DNA of 7,301 nucleotides from contig WTIY01000024.1 of assembly GCA_011525065.1 (NCBI GenBank), positions 1 through 7,301 on the forward strand, read 5' to 3'. Below, in pieces: positions 1-6,188 of this stretch. Below the pieces are notes generated by a model that was not told where the DNA came from, made no database searches, and saw only the letters and a program-made list of their open reading frames with translations. Both the position numbers and the translations under genes were made by a program. Each line of letters begins with the position of its first letter. Position 1 is the first letter of the stretch. This DNA comes from Flavobacteriales bacterium. Its GTDB lineage: Bacteria > Bacteroidota > Bacteroidia > Flavobacteriales > Flavobacteriaceae.

Positions 1-371
1 TTCTTACACGCCTTTAAAATGGCGCTGATGTCTGTATTAAAGGTCGTGGTGGGCTTTAATTGGAATCGCTGTAATAATTTTCTTCTGCCTGAAAAGTTTG
101 TGGTACCCAACATCAACAAAAATTTTCTGATCTCCTGCTGAAACACTACAATCAAGGCAAACATTCCAACCCCGAGAAATCCGCCGAGAATTCGGCTTAA
201 CAGCTGCATTTCGAGAAATTCGGTCAGCTTCCAAGTGGCGTAGACCATGACGATTCCGATAAATATATTGATGGCAACCGTTCCTTTGACCAGGCGATAA
301 AGGTAAAACAACAAAAACGCCACCAATACGATGTCGACGATGTCTAAAATCCTGATGTCAAATAATTCCAA
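1..371 (-). CDS. cdaA: Diadenylate cyclase CdaA (DisA_N/TIGR00159 family), N-terminal part, cut by the window edge
   Basis: The first 123 codons of a membrane diadenylate cyclase, which condenses two ATP into the second messenger c-di-AMP. The visible part holds three hydrophobic segments, at about residues 8-27, 33-50 and 62-80, then the conserved FQQEIRKFL (about 80-88) and the linker LGTTNFSGRRK. The catalytic DAC domain begins near the edge; its DGA and RHR motifs lie outside the window, so activity cannot be judged. The start is TTG: an in-frame TAA sits one codon upstream and the next residues (ELFDIRILDIVDIVLVAF) match the usual N-terminus of the family. The gene follows folP by 27 nt on the same strand with no terminator between, so co-transcription is likely. 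In Firmicutes cdaA instead goes with cdaR and glmM. The identity rests on recognising the N-terminal membrane region and linker. Confidence 0.9.
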   Translation of the reverse strand, partial: MELFDIRILDIVDIVLVAFLLFYLYRLVKGTVAINIFIGIVMVYATWKLTEFLEMQLLSRILGGFLGVGMFALIVVFQQEIRKFLLMLGTTNFSGRRKLLQRFQLKPTTTFNTDISAILKACK

Positions 372-398
372 GGGTTATTGATTTTGAGTTAAAGGTAC

Positions 399-1223
399 TC
401 AATTTTTTAGGGCTTTAATCAGGCGAATGGCCTCTGTGGCCTGAAGTACATCGTGCACTCTAAGGATGTTTGCTCCTTTAATCAAGGCGATGGTATTGGC
501 CACGCTCGTCCCGTTTAGCGCGTGATCCGGCTGTGTTTCGAGCAATCGATAAATCATTGATTTTCTCGACAGCCCCACCAAAATGGGCACCTCTAAGAGT
601 TTGAGATGCTCTAAATGATTCAGCAAAGTATAATTTTGTTCAAGGGTTTTGGCAAAGCCGAAGCCTGGATCTGCGATGAGATCGTTCAGTCCTAATGCGC
701 GTAGTTGCTTTAATTTTTTAGCCAATTCTTGAGTCACTTCCAAGACCACATCCTCATATTGGGTGAGCTGGTTCATGGTCTGTGGGGTGCCGCGCATGTG
801 CATAAAAATGTAAGGGACTTGGTGTTTGGCGGCTACCTTTGGCATATTTGGGTCGCGATCACCGCCAGAGATGTCATTAATCATGCAAGCGCCAGAGGCG
901 ATGGCCCTATCAGCCACCTCACTTCGAAAGGTGTCGATCGAGATAAGGCACTCTGGAAATCGTTTGGATATGGCCTCAATGGCCGGAACAACCCGGTTTA
1001 ATTCTTCTGAGGAAGCCACATCATCGGCCCCCGGTCTGCTGCTGTAACCACCCACATCAATAAAGTCTGCACCCTGCTGAATCATGGTTTCCACTTGGGC
1101 CAGAATCGAGTGCTCATCCTTGTATTTACCGCCGTCAAAAAAGGAGTCCGGGGTGAGGTTTAAAATACCCATAACACGAGGCTCAGAGCAGTCGATAAGT
1201 TGGCCGCGGCAATTGATGGTCAT
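399..1223 (-). CDS. folP: Dihydropteroate synthase
   Basis: A 274-residue cytosolic TIM-barrel enzyme that joins 6-hydroxymethyl-7,8-dihydropterin pyrophosphate to p-aminobenzoate, giving dihydropteroate in folate synthesis; it is the sulfonamide target. Both signature regions are present: MGILNLTPDSFFDGG (18-32) and DVGGYSSRPGA (56-66). Other motifs are SIDTFR (95-100), INDISGG (115-121), MHMRGTPQTMN (141-151), ADPGFGFAKT (184-193), GLSRKS (217-222), NGTSVANT (237-244) and RVHDV (255-259). Asn22, Asp97, Asn116, Asp185, Lys221, Arg255 and His257 fall at or within one residue of the E. coli active-site positions, so the enzyme should be functional. Length is normal. The ATG at 1223 is 55 nt from the divergent DUF1599 gene and directly precedes the conserved first strand. 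It is the first gene of a folP-cdaA pair. Confidence 0.97.
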   Translation of the reverse strand: MTINCRGQLIDCSEPRVMGILNLTPDSFFDGGKYKDEHSILAQVETMIQQGADFIDVGGYSSRPGADDVASSEELNRVVPAIEAISKRFPECLISIDTFRSEVADRAIASGACMINDISGGDRDPNMPKVAAKHQVPYIFMHMRGTPQTMNQLTQYEDVVLEVTQELAKKLKQLRALGLNDLIADPGFGFAKTLEQNYTLLNHLEHLKLLEVPILVGLSRKSMIYRLLETQPDHALNGTSVANTIALIKGANILRVHDVLQATEAIRLIKALKN

Positions 1224-1261
1224 GGTATTTTTTAAATTGATTTATTTGAGCGAAATTTACG

Positions 1262-1296
1262 CAAAATCTAAGATAAACATGTCCCATACCGCAAAA
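1262..1296 (-). promoter_or_regulatory. Candidate promoter for folP-cdaA
   Basis: Read on the minus strand, TTTTG (1296-1292), a 21-nt spacer and TAGATTTTG (1270-1262) resemble the Bacteroidota sigma-A pattern TTG-N19-21-TAnnTTTG; the -7 box differs by one extra T. Transcription would start near 1255, giving a leader of about 30 nt before folP. The -33 box lies inside the first codons of the divergent DUF1599 gene. This is by eye only; AT-rich spacers produce such matches by chance. Confidence 0.4.
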
Positions 1297-1836
1297 CAGT
1301 ACGATGACGTGGTTCGCCAATGTCGCGACTTATTCACCAAGAAAATGCGGGATTACGGCAGTGCCTGGCGAATATTACGATTGCCATCATTGACTGATCA
1401 AATTTTCATCAAAGCCCAGCGCATTCGTGGATTACAGCAAAATAAAGAGCGTCGAGTGGATGAAGGAGAGGTTTCTGAATTCATCGGCATTATAAATTAT
1501 TGCACCATGGCCCTGATTCAGCTCAACAAGGGCGTAGTGGAGCAACCTGATTTGAATCTAGAGCAGGCCACGGCACTTTATGATGAGCAGTTACAGCAAA
1601 CTAAAAATTTGATGTTGGATAAAAATCACGATTACGGCGAGGCGTGGCGTGACATGCGGGTGAGTTCTTTGACTGATTTAATCATTCAGAAGCTTTTACG
1701 GGTCAAACAAATTGAGGATAATCAAGGAAAAACTCTGGTCAGCGAGGGCATTGACGCCAATTATCAAGACATGATTAATTACAGTGTTTTTGCGTTGATT
1801 CATTTGGGGATCTCTGACCGTGATCCGAACAACTAA
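1279..1836 (+). CDS. DUF1599 protein with two tandem copies of the domain
   Basis: A 185-residue soluble, probably all-helical protein of the DUF1599 family (Pfam PF07659, which I recall as a nucleotide-modification-associated domain). Its biochemical role is unknown. The protein is an internal duplication: residues 8-82 align with 101-176 with one one-residue gap and about 30 identities by hand count. Shared blocks are DYGxAWR (25-31 and 118-124), SLTD (37-40 and 130-133), VxEG (60-63 and 154-157), INY and ALIxL. There is no signal peptide or membrane segment. I chose the ATG at 1279 because the family-like sequence (KQYDDVVRQCRDLF) starts just after it. The frame stays open upstream to 1084, but that part is antisense to folP and unlike the family. 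The gene is divergent from folP and is first in a run of six same-strand genes; the next start follows by 10 nt. Conserved acidic, Lys and Trp residues suggest a nucleotide-binding helical fold, which is inference. Confidence 0.88.
   Translation: MSHTAKQYDDVVRQCRDLFTKKMRDYGSAWRILRLPSLTDQIFIKAQRIRGLQQNKERRVDEGEVSEFIGIINYCTMALIQLNKGVVEQPDLNLEQATALYDEQLQQTKNLMLDKNHDYGEAWRDMRVSSLTDLIIQKLLRVKQIEDNQGKTLVSEGIDANYQDMINYSVFALIHLGISDRDPNN
1300..1806 (+). repeat. Internal protein-level tandem duplication in the DUF1599 gene
   Basis: Copy 1 covers 1300-1524 and copy 2 covers 1579-1806, joined by an 18-residue linker. The copies keep about 40 percent amino-acid identity by hand count but show no obvious DNA-level identity, so the duplication is old. 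Confidence 0.85.
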
Positions 1837-1846
1837 TCAGGATTTT

Positions 1847-2959
1847 ATGACATTAAGACGCATCATTACCGGATTTAGTCAAGTATTTGTTGGGGTGTTG
1901 TTCATCATCAGCGGACTGATTAAACTCAATGATCCAGTCGGATTTTCATTTAAGCTACAAGATTATTTTGCTCCAGAAGTTCTGGACTTAGATTTTCTGT
2001 CACCCTATGCCTTAATGTTGGCCGTTATGGTGGTCTTGGTGGAGGTAATCTTGGGGGTCATGTTGCTTTTGGGGTATGCCAAAAAACTGACCCTTTGGAG
2101 TTTGATGGGCATGATCGTGTTTTTCACGTTTTTGACCTTTTATTCCGCCTATTTTAACAAAGTGACCGATTGTGGTTGTTTTGGGGACGCCTTAAAACTT
2201 ACCCCTTGGGAATCCTTTACTAAAGATGTGGTGCTTTTAGTGCTGATCGCTTGGTTGATTTGGCAAGAATCACTGCTTTATACTGCAGGGACCCAATTGA
2301 TGCGAAGTGGCTTGGTCTTGCTGGCGACCATAGCGGCTTTGGCCTTTGGATATCAAGTATTAATGCATTTACCTACGGTGGATTTTCGGCCCTATAAAAT
2401 AGGGGCCAACATCGCTCTCGGGATGAGTGTACCTGCTGATGCCCCGCCACCCATTATCGAATACCGCTGGCAATTTGAGGGACCTGAAGGCTCCTTTGAA
2501 CTCGTTAACACCACGGGTCGAACTCCAGCAGCTGAGGGCGCTGAATTGATCGGGGTAGAAACGGAGTTTATTAGACCGCCCTATGAGCCGCCCATTCACG
2601 ATTTTAGTATGGAGCGCGATGGGATGGATTACACGCAGGAGTTTTTACAAACCCCCAAATTATTGATTGTGGTGGCTTATAATTTAGCGGTGTCTGAAAC
2701 TGCGGGCTTGGCGGCTTTGAATCGGACGGTGAGCCGTGCTCGTGCTGCGGGTTACCGCGTGATTGGGCTTTCTGCCTCTGGGCAAGAGGAAGTGACTCAA
2801 TATCAAGCAGAGTTCGGTTGGGATCTTGACTTTTACTTTTGTGACATGACCACCCTGAAGACCATTGTGCGCAGTAACCCTGGGCTTATTACCCTGAAAT
2901 CAGGTACCATCACTCAAAAGGCGCATTGGGGTGACGCAAAAGAATTAAAATTCAATTAA
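1847..2959 (+). CDS. BT_3928-type DoxX/MauE-like membrane protein with C-terminal thioredoxin-like domain
   Basis: A 370-residue inner-membrane protein. The N-terminal half is a DoxX/MauE-like four-helix domain, with hydrophobic segments at about 9-24, 53-76, 83-103 and 125-140, and the motif DCGCFGD (108-114) after helix 3, followed by LKLTPWESFTKDVVL. A fifth segment (about 153-173) leads to an extracytoplasmic region containing DFRPYKIGANI and PPYEPPIHDFS. The C-terminal part (about 272-361) looks thioredoxin-like: LLIVVAYNL, RVIGLSAS and a cis-Pro-type NPGLITLKSG (344-353). It has no CxxC where a catalytic pair is expected. The architecture is that of Bacteroidota BT_3928-family proteins; MauE relatives work in disulfide handling, but the function here is unknown. 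The ATG at 1847 follows the DUF1599 stop by 10 nt and has AGGA (1839-1842) close upstream. An in-frame GTG at 1820 would overlap that gene by 17 nt and is less likely. Confidence 0.87.
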   Translation: MTLRRIITGFSQVFVGVLFIISGLIKLNDPVGFSFKLQDYFAPEVLDLDFLSPYALMLAVMVVLVEVILGVMLLLGYAKKLTLWSLMGMIVFFTFLTFYSAYFNKVTDCGCFGDALKLTPWESFTKDVVLLVLIAWLIWQESLLYTAGTQLMRSGLVLLATIAALAFGYQVLMHLPTVDFRPYKIGANIALGMSVPADAPPPIIEYRWQFEGPEGSFELVNTTGRTPAAEGAELIGVETEFIRPPYEPPIHDFSMERDGMDYTQEFLQTPKLLIVVAYNLAVSETAGLAALNRTVSRARAAGYRVIGLSASGQEEVTQYQAEFGWDLDFYFCDMTTLKTIVRSNPGLITLKSGTITQKAHWGDAKELKFN

Positions 2960-4036
2960 GTGCTTCGATATACCCTAAAAAAGTTGGCTTATGGCGTGTT
3001 GACGCTTTATGGTGTGGTCACGGTAATTTTCTTTTTGTTTCATTTTCTTCCCGGTGATCCAGCGCGCATGATGTTGGGTCAAAACCAAAGTGCTGACCAG
3101 CTTGCCGCGGTCAATAAAAAATACGGTTTTGACCAGCCCTTGAGCACGCAGTATTGGTGTTATCTAAATGACCTATCCCCAATTTCGTGGCACAGCACAG
3201 CAGAGGGGGATTTTACGCATTACCGGGCTCAAGATTACGGGGGTTGGATTTTAAGACAATCCGATGCAGGGGTCTTGGTTTTAAAGGCGCCCTATTTGCG
3301 TGACTCTTTTCAAAAAAGCGGAAAAAAAGTAACACAAGTCATTGCAGAGACCCTGCCGAACACGGCTATTTTGGCGGTGAGCTCCATTACACTGGCCATG
3401 CTTTTAGGGCTTTTGCTCGGGGTGATATCCGTCTGGTATAAAGATCGATGGTTGGATCGCTTTATTCAAATGATCAGTACTGTAGGAATGAGCGTCCCTT
3501 CGTTTTTTAGTGCCATTTTATTCGCCTGGTTTTTTGGGTATGTTTTGCATGAGTACACCCATTTAAATATGACCGGAAGTTTGATTGAGGTGGATGACTT
3601 CGGAGAGGGAACCTACATTGCTTGGAAAAATTTATTATTGCCCGCTGTTGTTTTGGGTATTCGACCCATCGCGGTTGTCACCCAGCTCATGCGTAATTCG
3701 CTTTGGGAGCAAATGCAGTTGGATTACATCCGTACCGCTAAGGCCAAAGGACTCACCACTTGGGCCATTCTTTGGAAACACGCCATGAAAAACGCACTCA
3801 ATCCTGTAGTGACGGCCGTTTCTGGGTGGTTTGCCTCCATGCTCGCTGGTGCGGTATTCGTAGAATACATTTTTGGCTGGAATGGTTTGGGAAAAGAGAT
3901 TGTAGATGCTTTAAATACCTTAGATTTGCCTGTGATTATGGGTGCAGTTTTGGTCATTGCTACGCTCTTTATCGCGATCAACATCATAGTGGATTTGATA
4001 TACGGTTGGCTCGATCCCAGAATTGCTTATAATTGA
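2960..4036 (+). CDS. ABC transporter permease, DppB/OppB family
   Basis: A 358-residue inner-membrane permease of the dipeptide/oligopeptide/nickel importer type (BPD_transp_1). The N-terminus has a membrane helix (about 10-28) and FLPGDPARMMLGQ (29-41), typical of DppB. About five more helices lie around 135-158, 170-197, 222-243, 286-305 and 326-350. The cytoplasmic EAA loop that contacts the ATPase is at 255-282 (DYIRTAKAKGL then KHAMKNALNP), followed by EYIFGWNGLGKEIVDAL. It is somewhat longer than E. coli DppB (339) because of extra sequence in the extracytoplasmic loop at about 70-115. The start is GTG, directly after the previous stop with no spacer. No partner permease, ATPase or binding protein is in the window, so the substrate cannot be named; partners are presumably encoded elsewhere. 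Confidence 0.93.
   Translation: MLRYTLKKLAYGVLTLYGVVTVIFFLFHFLPGDPARMMLGQNQSADQLAAVNKKYGFDQPLSTQYWCYLNDLSPISWHSTAEGDFTHYRAQDYGGWILRQSDAGVLVLKAPYLRDSFQKSGKKVTQVIAETLPNTAILAVSSITLAMLLGLLLGVISVWYKDRWLDRFIQMISTVGMSVPSFFSAILFAWFFGYVLHEYTHLNMTGSLIEVDDFGEGTYIAWKNLLLPAVVLGIRPIAVVTQLMRNSLWEQMQLDYIRTAKAKGLTTWAILWKHAMKNALNPVVTAVSGWFASMLAGAVFVEYIFGWNGLGKEIVDALNTLDLPVIMGAVLVIATLFIAINIIVDLIYGWLDPRIAYN
4006..4035 (+). promoter_or_regulatory. Candidate internal promoter for tpiA-prmA-clpS
   Basis: TTG (4006-4008), a 19-nt spacer and TATAATTG (4028-4035) match the Bacteroidota pattern TTG-N19-TAnnTTTG at all but one position. It lies in the last codons of the permease gene, just before the 54-nt gap ahead of tpiA, the largest gap among the six genes. 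Transcription would begin near 4042, leaving a leader of about 50 nt. Confidence 0.4.
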
Positions 4037-4090
4037 TGGCGATGGGATAGAGACCGATGAATGAATTGAAAACTTTTTGAAATAAAACTT

Positions 4091-4852
4091 ATGAGAAATA
4101 GAATTGTTGCTGGAAATTGGAAAATGAATTTGGATCATGCTCAGGCTAAAACACTAACCCAGGAAATCGCTCAGGTCTTGGGTGATTTGCCGCAGAACCA
4201 AAGGGTAATGGTTTGCCCACCGAGCATTCACCTAAACACTGTTGCGGCCATCGCTTCAGAGGCTGATGGACTCGAAGTTGGGGCTCAAAACATGCATCAG
4301 GCTGCCTCAGGGGCTTATACTGGAGAAATTTCTGCGGGCATGCTAAAAAGCTACGACATCCATTCGGTTCTATTGGGACACAGCGAGCGTCGCGAATATT
4401 TTCATGAGGACAGCGCTTTGTTGCGCCAAAAGGTTGATGCCGCGCTTGAAAATTCTCTTGAGGTGATCTTTTGTTTTGGTGAACAATTAGCACAACGCGA
4501 AAACGACACCCATTTTGAGGTGGTTTCTGCTCAGCTCAAAGATGCCTTGTTTCACTTGACAGCAGACCAGTGGTCTAAAATCGTTTTGGCTTATGAACCT
4601 GTTTGGGCCATTGGTACCGGTCGAACGGCGACTCCTGAGCAGGCCCAAGAAATGCATGCACACATCCGCAGTTTTGTAAGGGATCAGTACGGTGATTCAT
4701 GCGCGGATCAGCTCAGTATCCTTTATGGGGGCAGTGTCAAACCCAACAATGCCGCAGAGATTTTTGGACAGCCTGACGTGGATGGAGGTCTTATCGGGGG
4801 TGCTTCCCTCAAAACGGAGGACTTTTTGGCCATTGTCGCTGCCATGAAATGA
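4091..4852 (+). CDS. tpiA: Triosephosphate isomerase
   Basis: A 253-residue cytosolic TIM barrel that interconverts dihydroxyacetone phosphate and glyceraldehyde 3-phosphate in glycolysis and gluconeogenesis. The complete catalytic set is visible: Asn9 and Lys11 in GNWKMN (8-13), His97 in LLGHSERR (94-101), and Glu169 in AYEPVWAIGTG (167-177), which runs into the mobile phosphate-gripping loop. Phosphate-binding YGGSVKPNNA (212-221) and GLIGGASL (233-240) follow. Length is normal and nothing is missing. The ATG at 4091 is the first residue of the conserved N-terminal strand. The upstream sequence is A-rich with no Shine-Dalgarno sequence, as usual in Bacteroidota. Its last four bases overlap the prmA start. 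Confidence 0.98.
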   Translation: MRNRIVAGNWKMNLDHAQAKTLTQEIAQVLGDLPQNQRVMVCPPSIHLNTVAAIASEADGLEVGAQNMHQAASGAYTGEISAGMLKSYDIHSVLLGHSERREYFHEDSALLRQKVDAALENSLEVIFCFGEQLAQRENDTHFEVVSAQLKDALFHLTADQWSKIVLAYEPVWAIGTGRTATPEQAQEMHAHIRSFVRDQYGDSCADQLSILYGGSVKPNNAAEIFGQPDVDGGLIGGASLKTEDFLAIVAAMK

Positions 4853-5688
4853 GTCAGGTCTACCTCGAAATAAACGCTCAAGTCACCCCGGCTACGCCCT
4901 GGTCTGATGTCTTAATCGCCACACTAGGGGATGCGGGCTTCGAGAGTTTTGTCACCACGGAGACGGGGTTTTTGGCCTACATTGCAGCTGCAGACTACGA
5001 CAGGGATAAAACTCAAAGTCTACTGGACCGATATCAGGATCAGTGTCAGGTGACTTTCACAGAAACTGAAATCGCTCCTACAAATTGGAATGCGGACTGG
5101 GAAAAGAACTTTTCTCCCATCAGTGTGGGTGAACGAATCCATGTTAGGGCCTCATTTCATCCGGCACAAGGTTTTGAATACGAAATTATTATCGAACCCA
5201 AAATGTCCTTTGGGACGGGTCATCACCAAACGACCCACCTGATGTTGGAACATTTGCTCAGTTTGGATCTAAAAGATTTAGCTGTTTTGGACATGGGCAG
5301 TGGTACAGCAGTCTTGGCCATTTTGGCGTGCATGCGTGGGGCCAAAAAAGCTACGGCCATAGACATTGACCCGTGGTGTGGAGAAAATGGCTTGGAAAAT
5401 GCCCATCGTAATGGCGTTCAGAACATCGAGGTAGTGGTAGGTACTACAGAGCAGTTGCCTCGAGAACCGAGTTTTGACCTAATTCTGGCCAACATTAACC
5501 GAAACGTTCTGTTACAGGACCTCCCGGCTTACGTGGCCTGTCTTCGCTCAGGTGGAACGGTTTTACTCAGTGGTTTTTACACCGAAGATTTAACGCCGAT
5601 CAAAGCGGTTTGTGAGGGCTGTGGATTGACCTATGTTACGCACAGCACAAGGGACTCATGGGTTGCGGCAAAATTTATATTTTTGTGA
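4849..5688 (+). CDS. prmA: Ribosomal protein L11 methyltransferase
   Basis: A 279-residue S-adenosylmethionine-dependent enzyme that methylates amino groups of ribosomal protein L11. An N-terminal substrate-recognition domain (about 1-75) leads through DWEKNFSPISVGERIHVR (83-100) to the class I methyltransferase domain. Characteristic motifs are PKMSFGTGHHQTTHLML (117-133), the SAM-binding VLDMGSGTAVLAI (146-158), the acidic ribose-binding IDID (171-174), LILANINRNVLL (211-222), where Asn lies in the motif IV position, and LLSGFY (239-244). Motif I reads GSGTAVL rather than the more common GCGTGVL, a mild substitution. The ATG overlaps the tpiA stop in an ATGA arrangement, implying translational coupling. 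clpS starts one base after the prmA stop. Confidence 0.96.
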   Translation: MSQVYLEINAQVTPATPWSDVLIATLGDAGFESFVTTETGFLAYIAAADYDRDKTQSLLDRYQDQCQVTFTETEIAPTNWNADWEKNFSPISVGERIHVRASFHPAQGFEYEIIIEPKMSFGTGHHQTTHLMLEHLLSLDLKDLAVLDMGSGTAVLAILACMRGAKKATAIDIDPWCGENGLENAHRNGVQNIEVVVGTTEQLPREPSFDLILANINRNVLLQDLPAYVACLRSGGTVLLSGFYTEDLTPIKAVCEGCGLTYVTHSTRDSWVAAKFIFL

Positions 5689-5689
5689 T

Positions 5690-5965
5690 ATGGCACAAGA
5701 AACCAAGACCAGTCCATCGGCTAAAACTGAGGTTCTCATCGACGCGGAACACCAGATCATTTTGTTTAATGACGAGGTCAATACTTTTGATCATGTGATC
5801 AAAACACTAGTGGCCGTATGTCAACACGATCCCCTTCAAGCTGAACAATGTGCCCTATTGGTGCATTTTAAGGGAAAATGTGCCGTGAAATCTGGGGCTT
5901 ACGCAGACTTAGTGCCTCGTTGCAGTGCCTTGCTGGACGCCGGTTTGAGTGCTGAGATAATTTGA
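5690..5965 (+). CDS. clpS: ATP-dependent Clp protease adaptor ClpS
   Basis: A 91-residue cytosolic adaptor that binds proteins with N-degron residues and hands them to the ClpA/ClpC-type unfoldase. The flexible N-terminal tail (1-20) is followed by the core domain. That core has ILFNDEVNTFDHVIKTL (24-40), whose Asn27 and Asp28 match the N-degron-binding Asn-Asp of E. coli ClpS, then the helix QAEQCALLVHFKGKC (50-64) with the pocket His59, and a C-terminal AEI. I chose the ATG at 5690, one base after prmA ends. The frame is open upstream inside prmA, but that sequence is prmA read out of frame. The partner ATPase and protease genes are not here. There is no clear terminator between clpS and the tRNA, so some transcripts may run on to the terminator at 6110-6141. 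Confidence 0.93.
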   Translation: MAQETKTSPSAKTEVLIDAEHQIILFNDEVNTFDHVIKTLVAVCQHDPLQAEQCALLVHFKGKCAVKSGAYADLVPRCSALLDAGLSAEII

Positions 5966-5974
5966 TTTTTTTGG

Positions 5975-6004
5975 TTGCCTTTACTGGTGATTTTTTTATA
6001 TTTG
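5975..6004 (+). promoter_or_regulatory. Promoter of the tRNA-Arg gene
   Basis: TTG (5975-5977), a 19-nt spacer and TATATTTG (5997-6004) match the Bacteroidota promoter TTG-N19-TAnnTTTG perfectly. It begins 9 nt after the clpS stop. Transcription should start around 6010, giving only about 5 nt before the mature tRNA 5' end at 6016. Confidence 0.75.
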
Positions 6005-6015
6005 CCACCCAATAA

Positions 6016-6089
6016 GGCCTCGTGGCGCAACTGAATAGCGCATCTGATTACGGCTCAGAAGGTTGCAGGTTTGAATCCTGCCGAGGTCA
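6016..6089 (+). tRNA. tRNA-Arg (anticodon ACG)
   Basis: A complete 74-nt cloverleaf. The acceptor stem is 6016-6022 with 6082-6088, seven pairs including one G-U at the second pair. The D stem is GCGC (6025-6028 with 6038-6041) around a 9-nt loop. The anticodon stem TCTGA/TCAGA encloses loop TTACGGC (6048-6054) with anticodon ACG (6050-6052), which reads CGU, CGC and CGA when A34 becomes inosine. The variable loop is 5 nt. The T stem is GCAGG/CCTGC around loop TTTGAAT (6070-6076), and the discriminator is A6089. CCA is not encoded, since CGA follows. One oddity: the D loop has G18-A19 instead of G18-G19, and the T loop has U at position 56 instead of C, a matched change of the 19-56 tertiary pair. 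Confidence 0.95.
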
Positions 6090-6109
6090 CGAATAAATAA
6101 CACGATTAG

Positions 6110-6141
6110 AAAAAACGCCAAGCTCGCTTGAGCGTTTTTTT
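6110..6141 (+). terminator. Intrinsic terminator after tRNA-Arg
   Basis: AAAAAACGC (6110-6118) pairs with GCGTTTTTT (6132-6140). CAAG/CTTG extends the stem around a CTCG tetraloop, with one bulged A at 6131. The T run (6135-6141) serves both as stem strand and U-tract. It ends the tRNA transcript, and probably read-through from clpS. The A-run on the other side would let it work on the minus strand too, though no minus-strand gene approaches it here. Confidence 0.85.
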
Positions 6142-6155
6142 GTTTGTGTTATTTT

Positions 6156-6188
6156 CAGAGCGGAGCTCTGTCAGGAAATCTAATCCTG
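6156..6188 (+). repeat. Two adjacent small palindromes in the spacer before the isomerase gene
   Basis: The 140-nt spacer 6142-6281 holds CAGAGC-GGA-GCTCTG (6156-6170) and, one base later, CAGGA-N7-TCCTG (6172-6188). Nine bases (6182-6190) repeat the T-arm sequence AATCCTGCC of the upstream tRNA (6074-6082). Their role is unknown; an RNA structure, protein site or tRNA-derived debris are all possible. I found no convincing promoter for the downstream gene in the rest of the spacer. Confidence 0.5.

Noticed and set aside
729..1047. Plus-strand open frames inside folP
   Set aside because: They lie wholly antisense to a clear folP with all catalytic motifs and have no recognisable domain.
1084..1278. 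Upstream extension of the DUF1599 reading frame by 65 codons
   Set aside because: It runs antisense through folP and its sequence does not resemble the family; the ATG at 1279 fits the family N-terminus and leaves a normal divergent spacer.
1224..1278. Plus-strand promoter for the DUF1599 gene in the divergent spacer
   Set aside because: A TTTG at 1245-1248 could be a -33 box, but no TAnnTTTG-like -7 box follows at the right distance; a promoter probably exists but I cannot support one.
1820..1846. GTG start for the DoxX/MauE-like protein
   Set aside because: It would overlap the previous gene by 17 nt and add residues unlike the family; the ATG at 1847 has better spacing and an AGGA close upstream.
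4146..4493. Minus-strand open frame of 115 codons
   Set aside because: It is antisense to tpiA, which is complete and conserved, and shows no domain or independent start signal.
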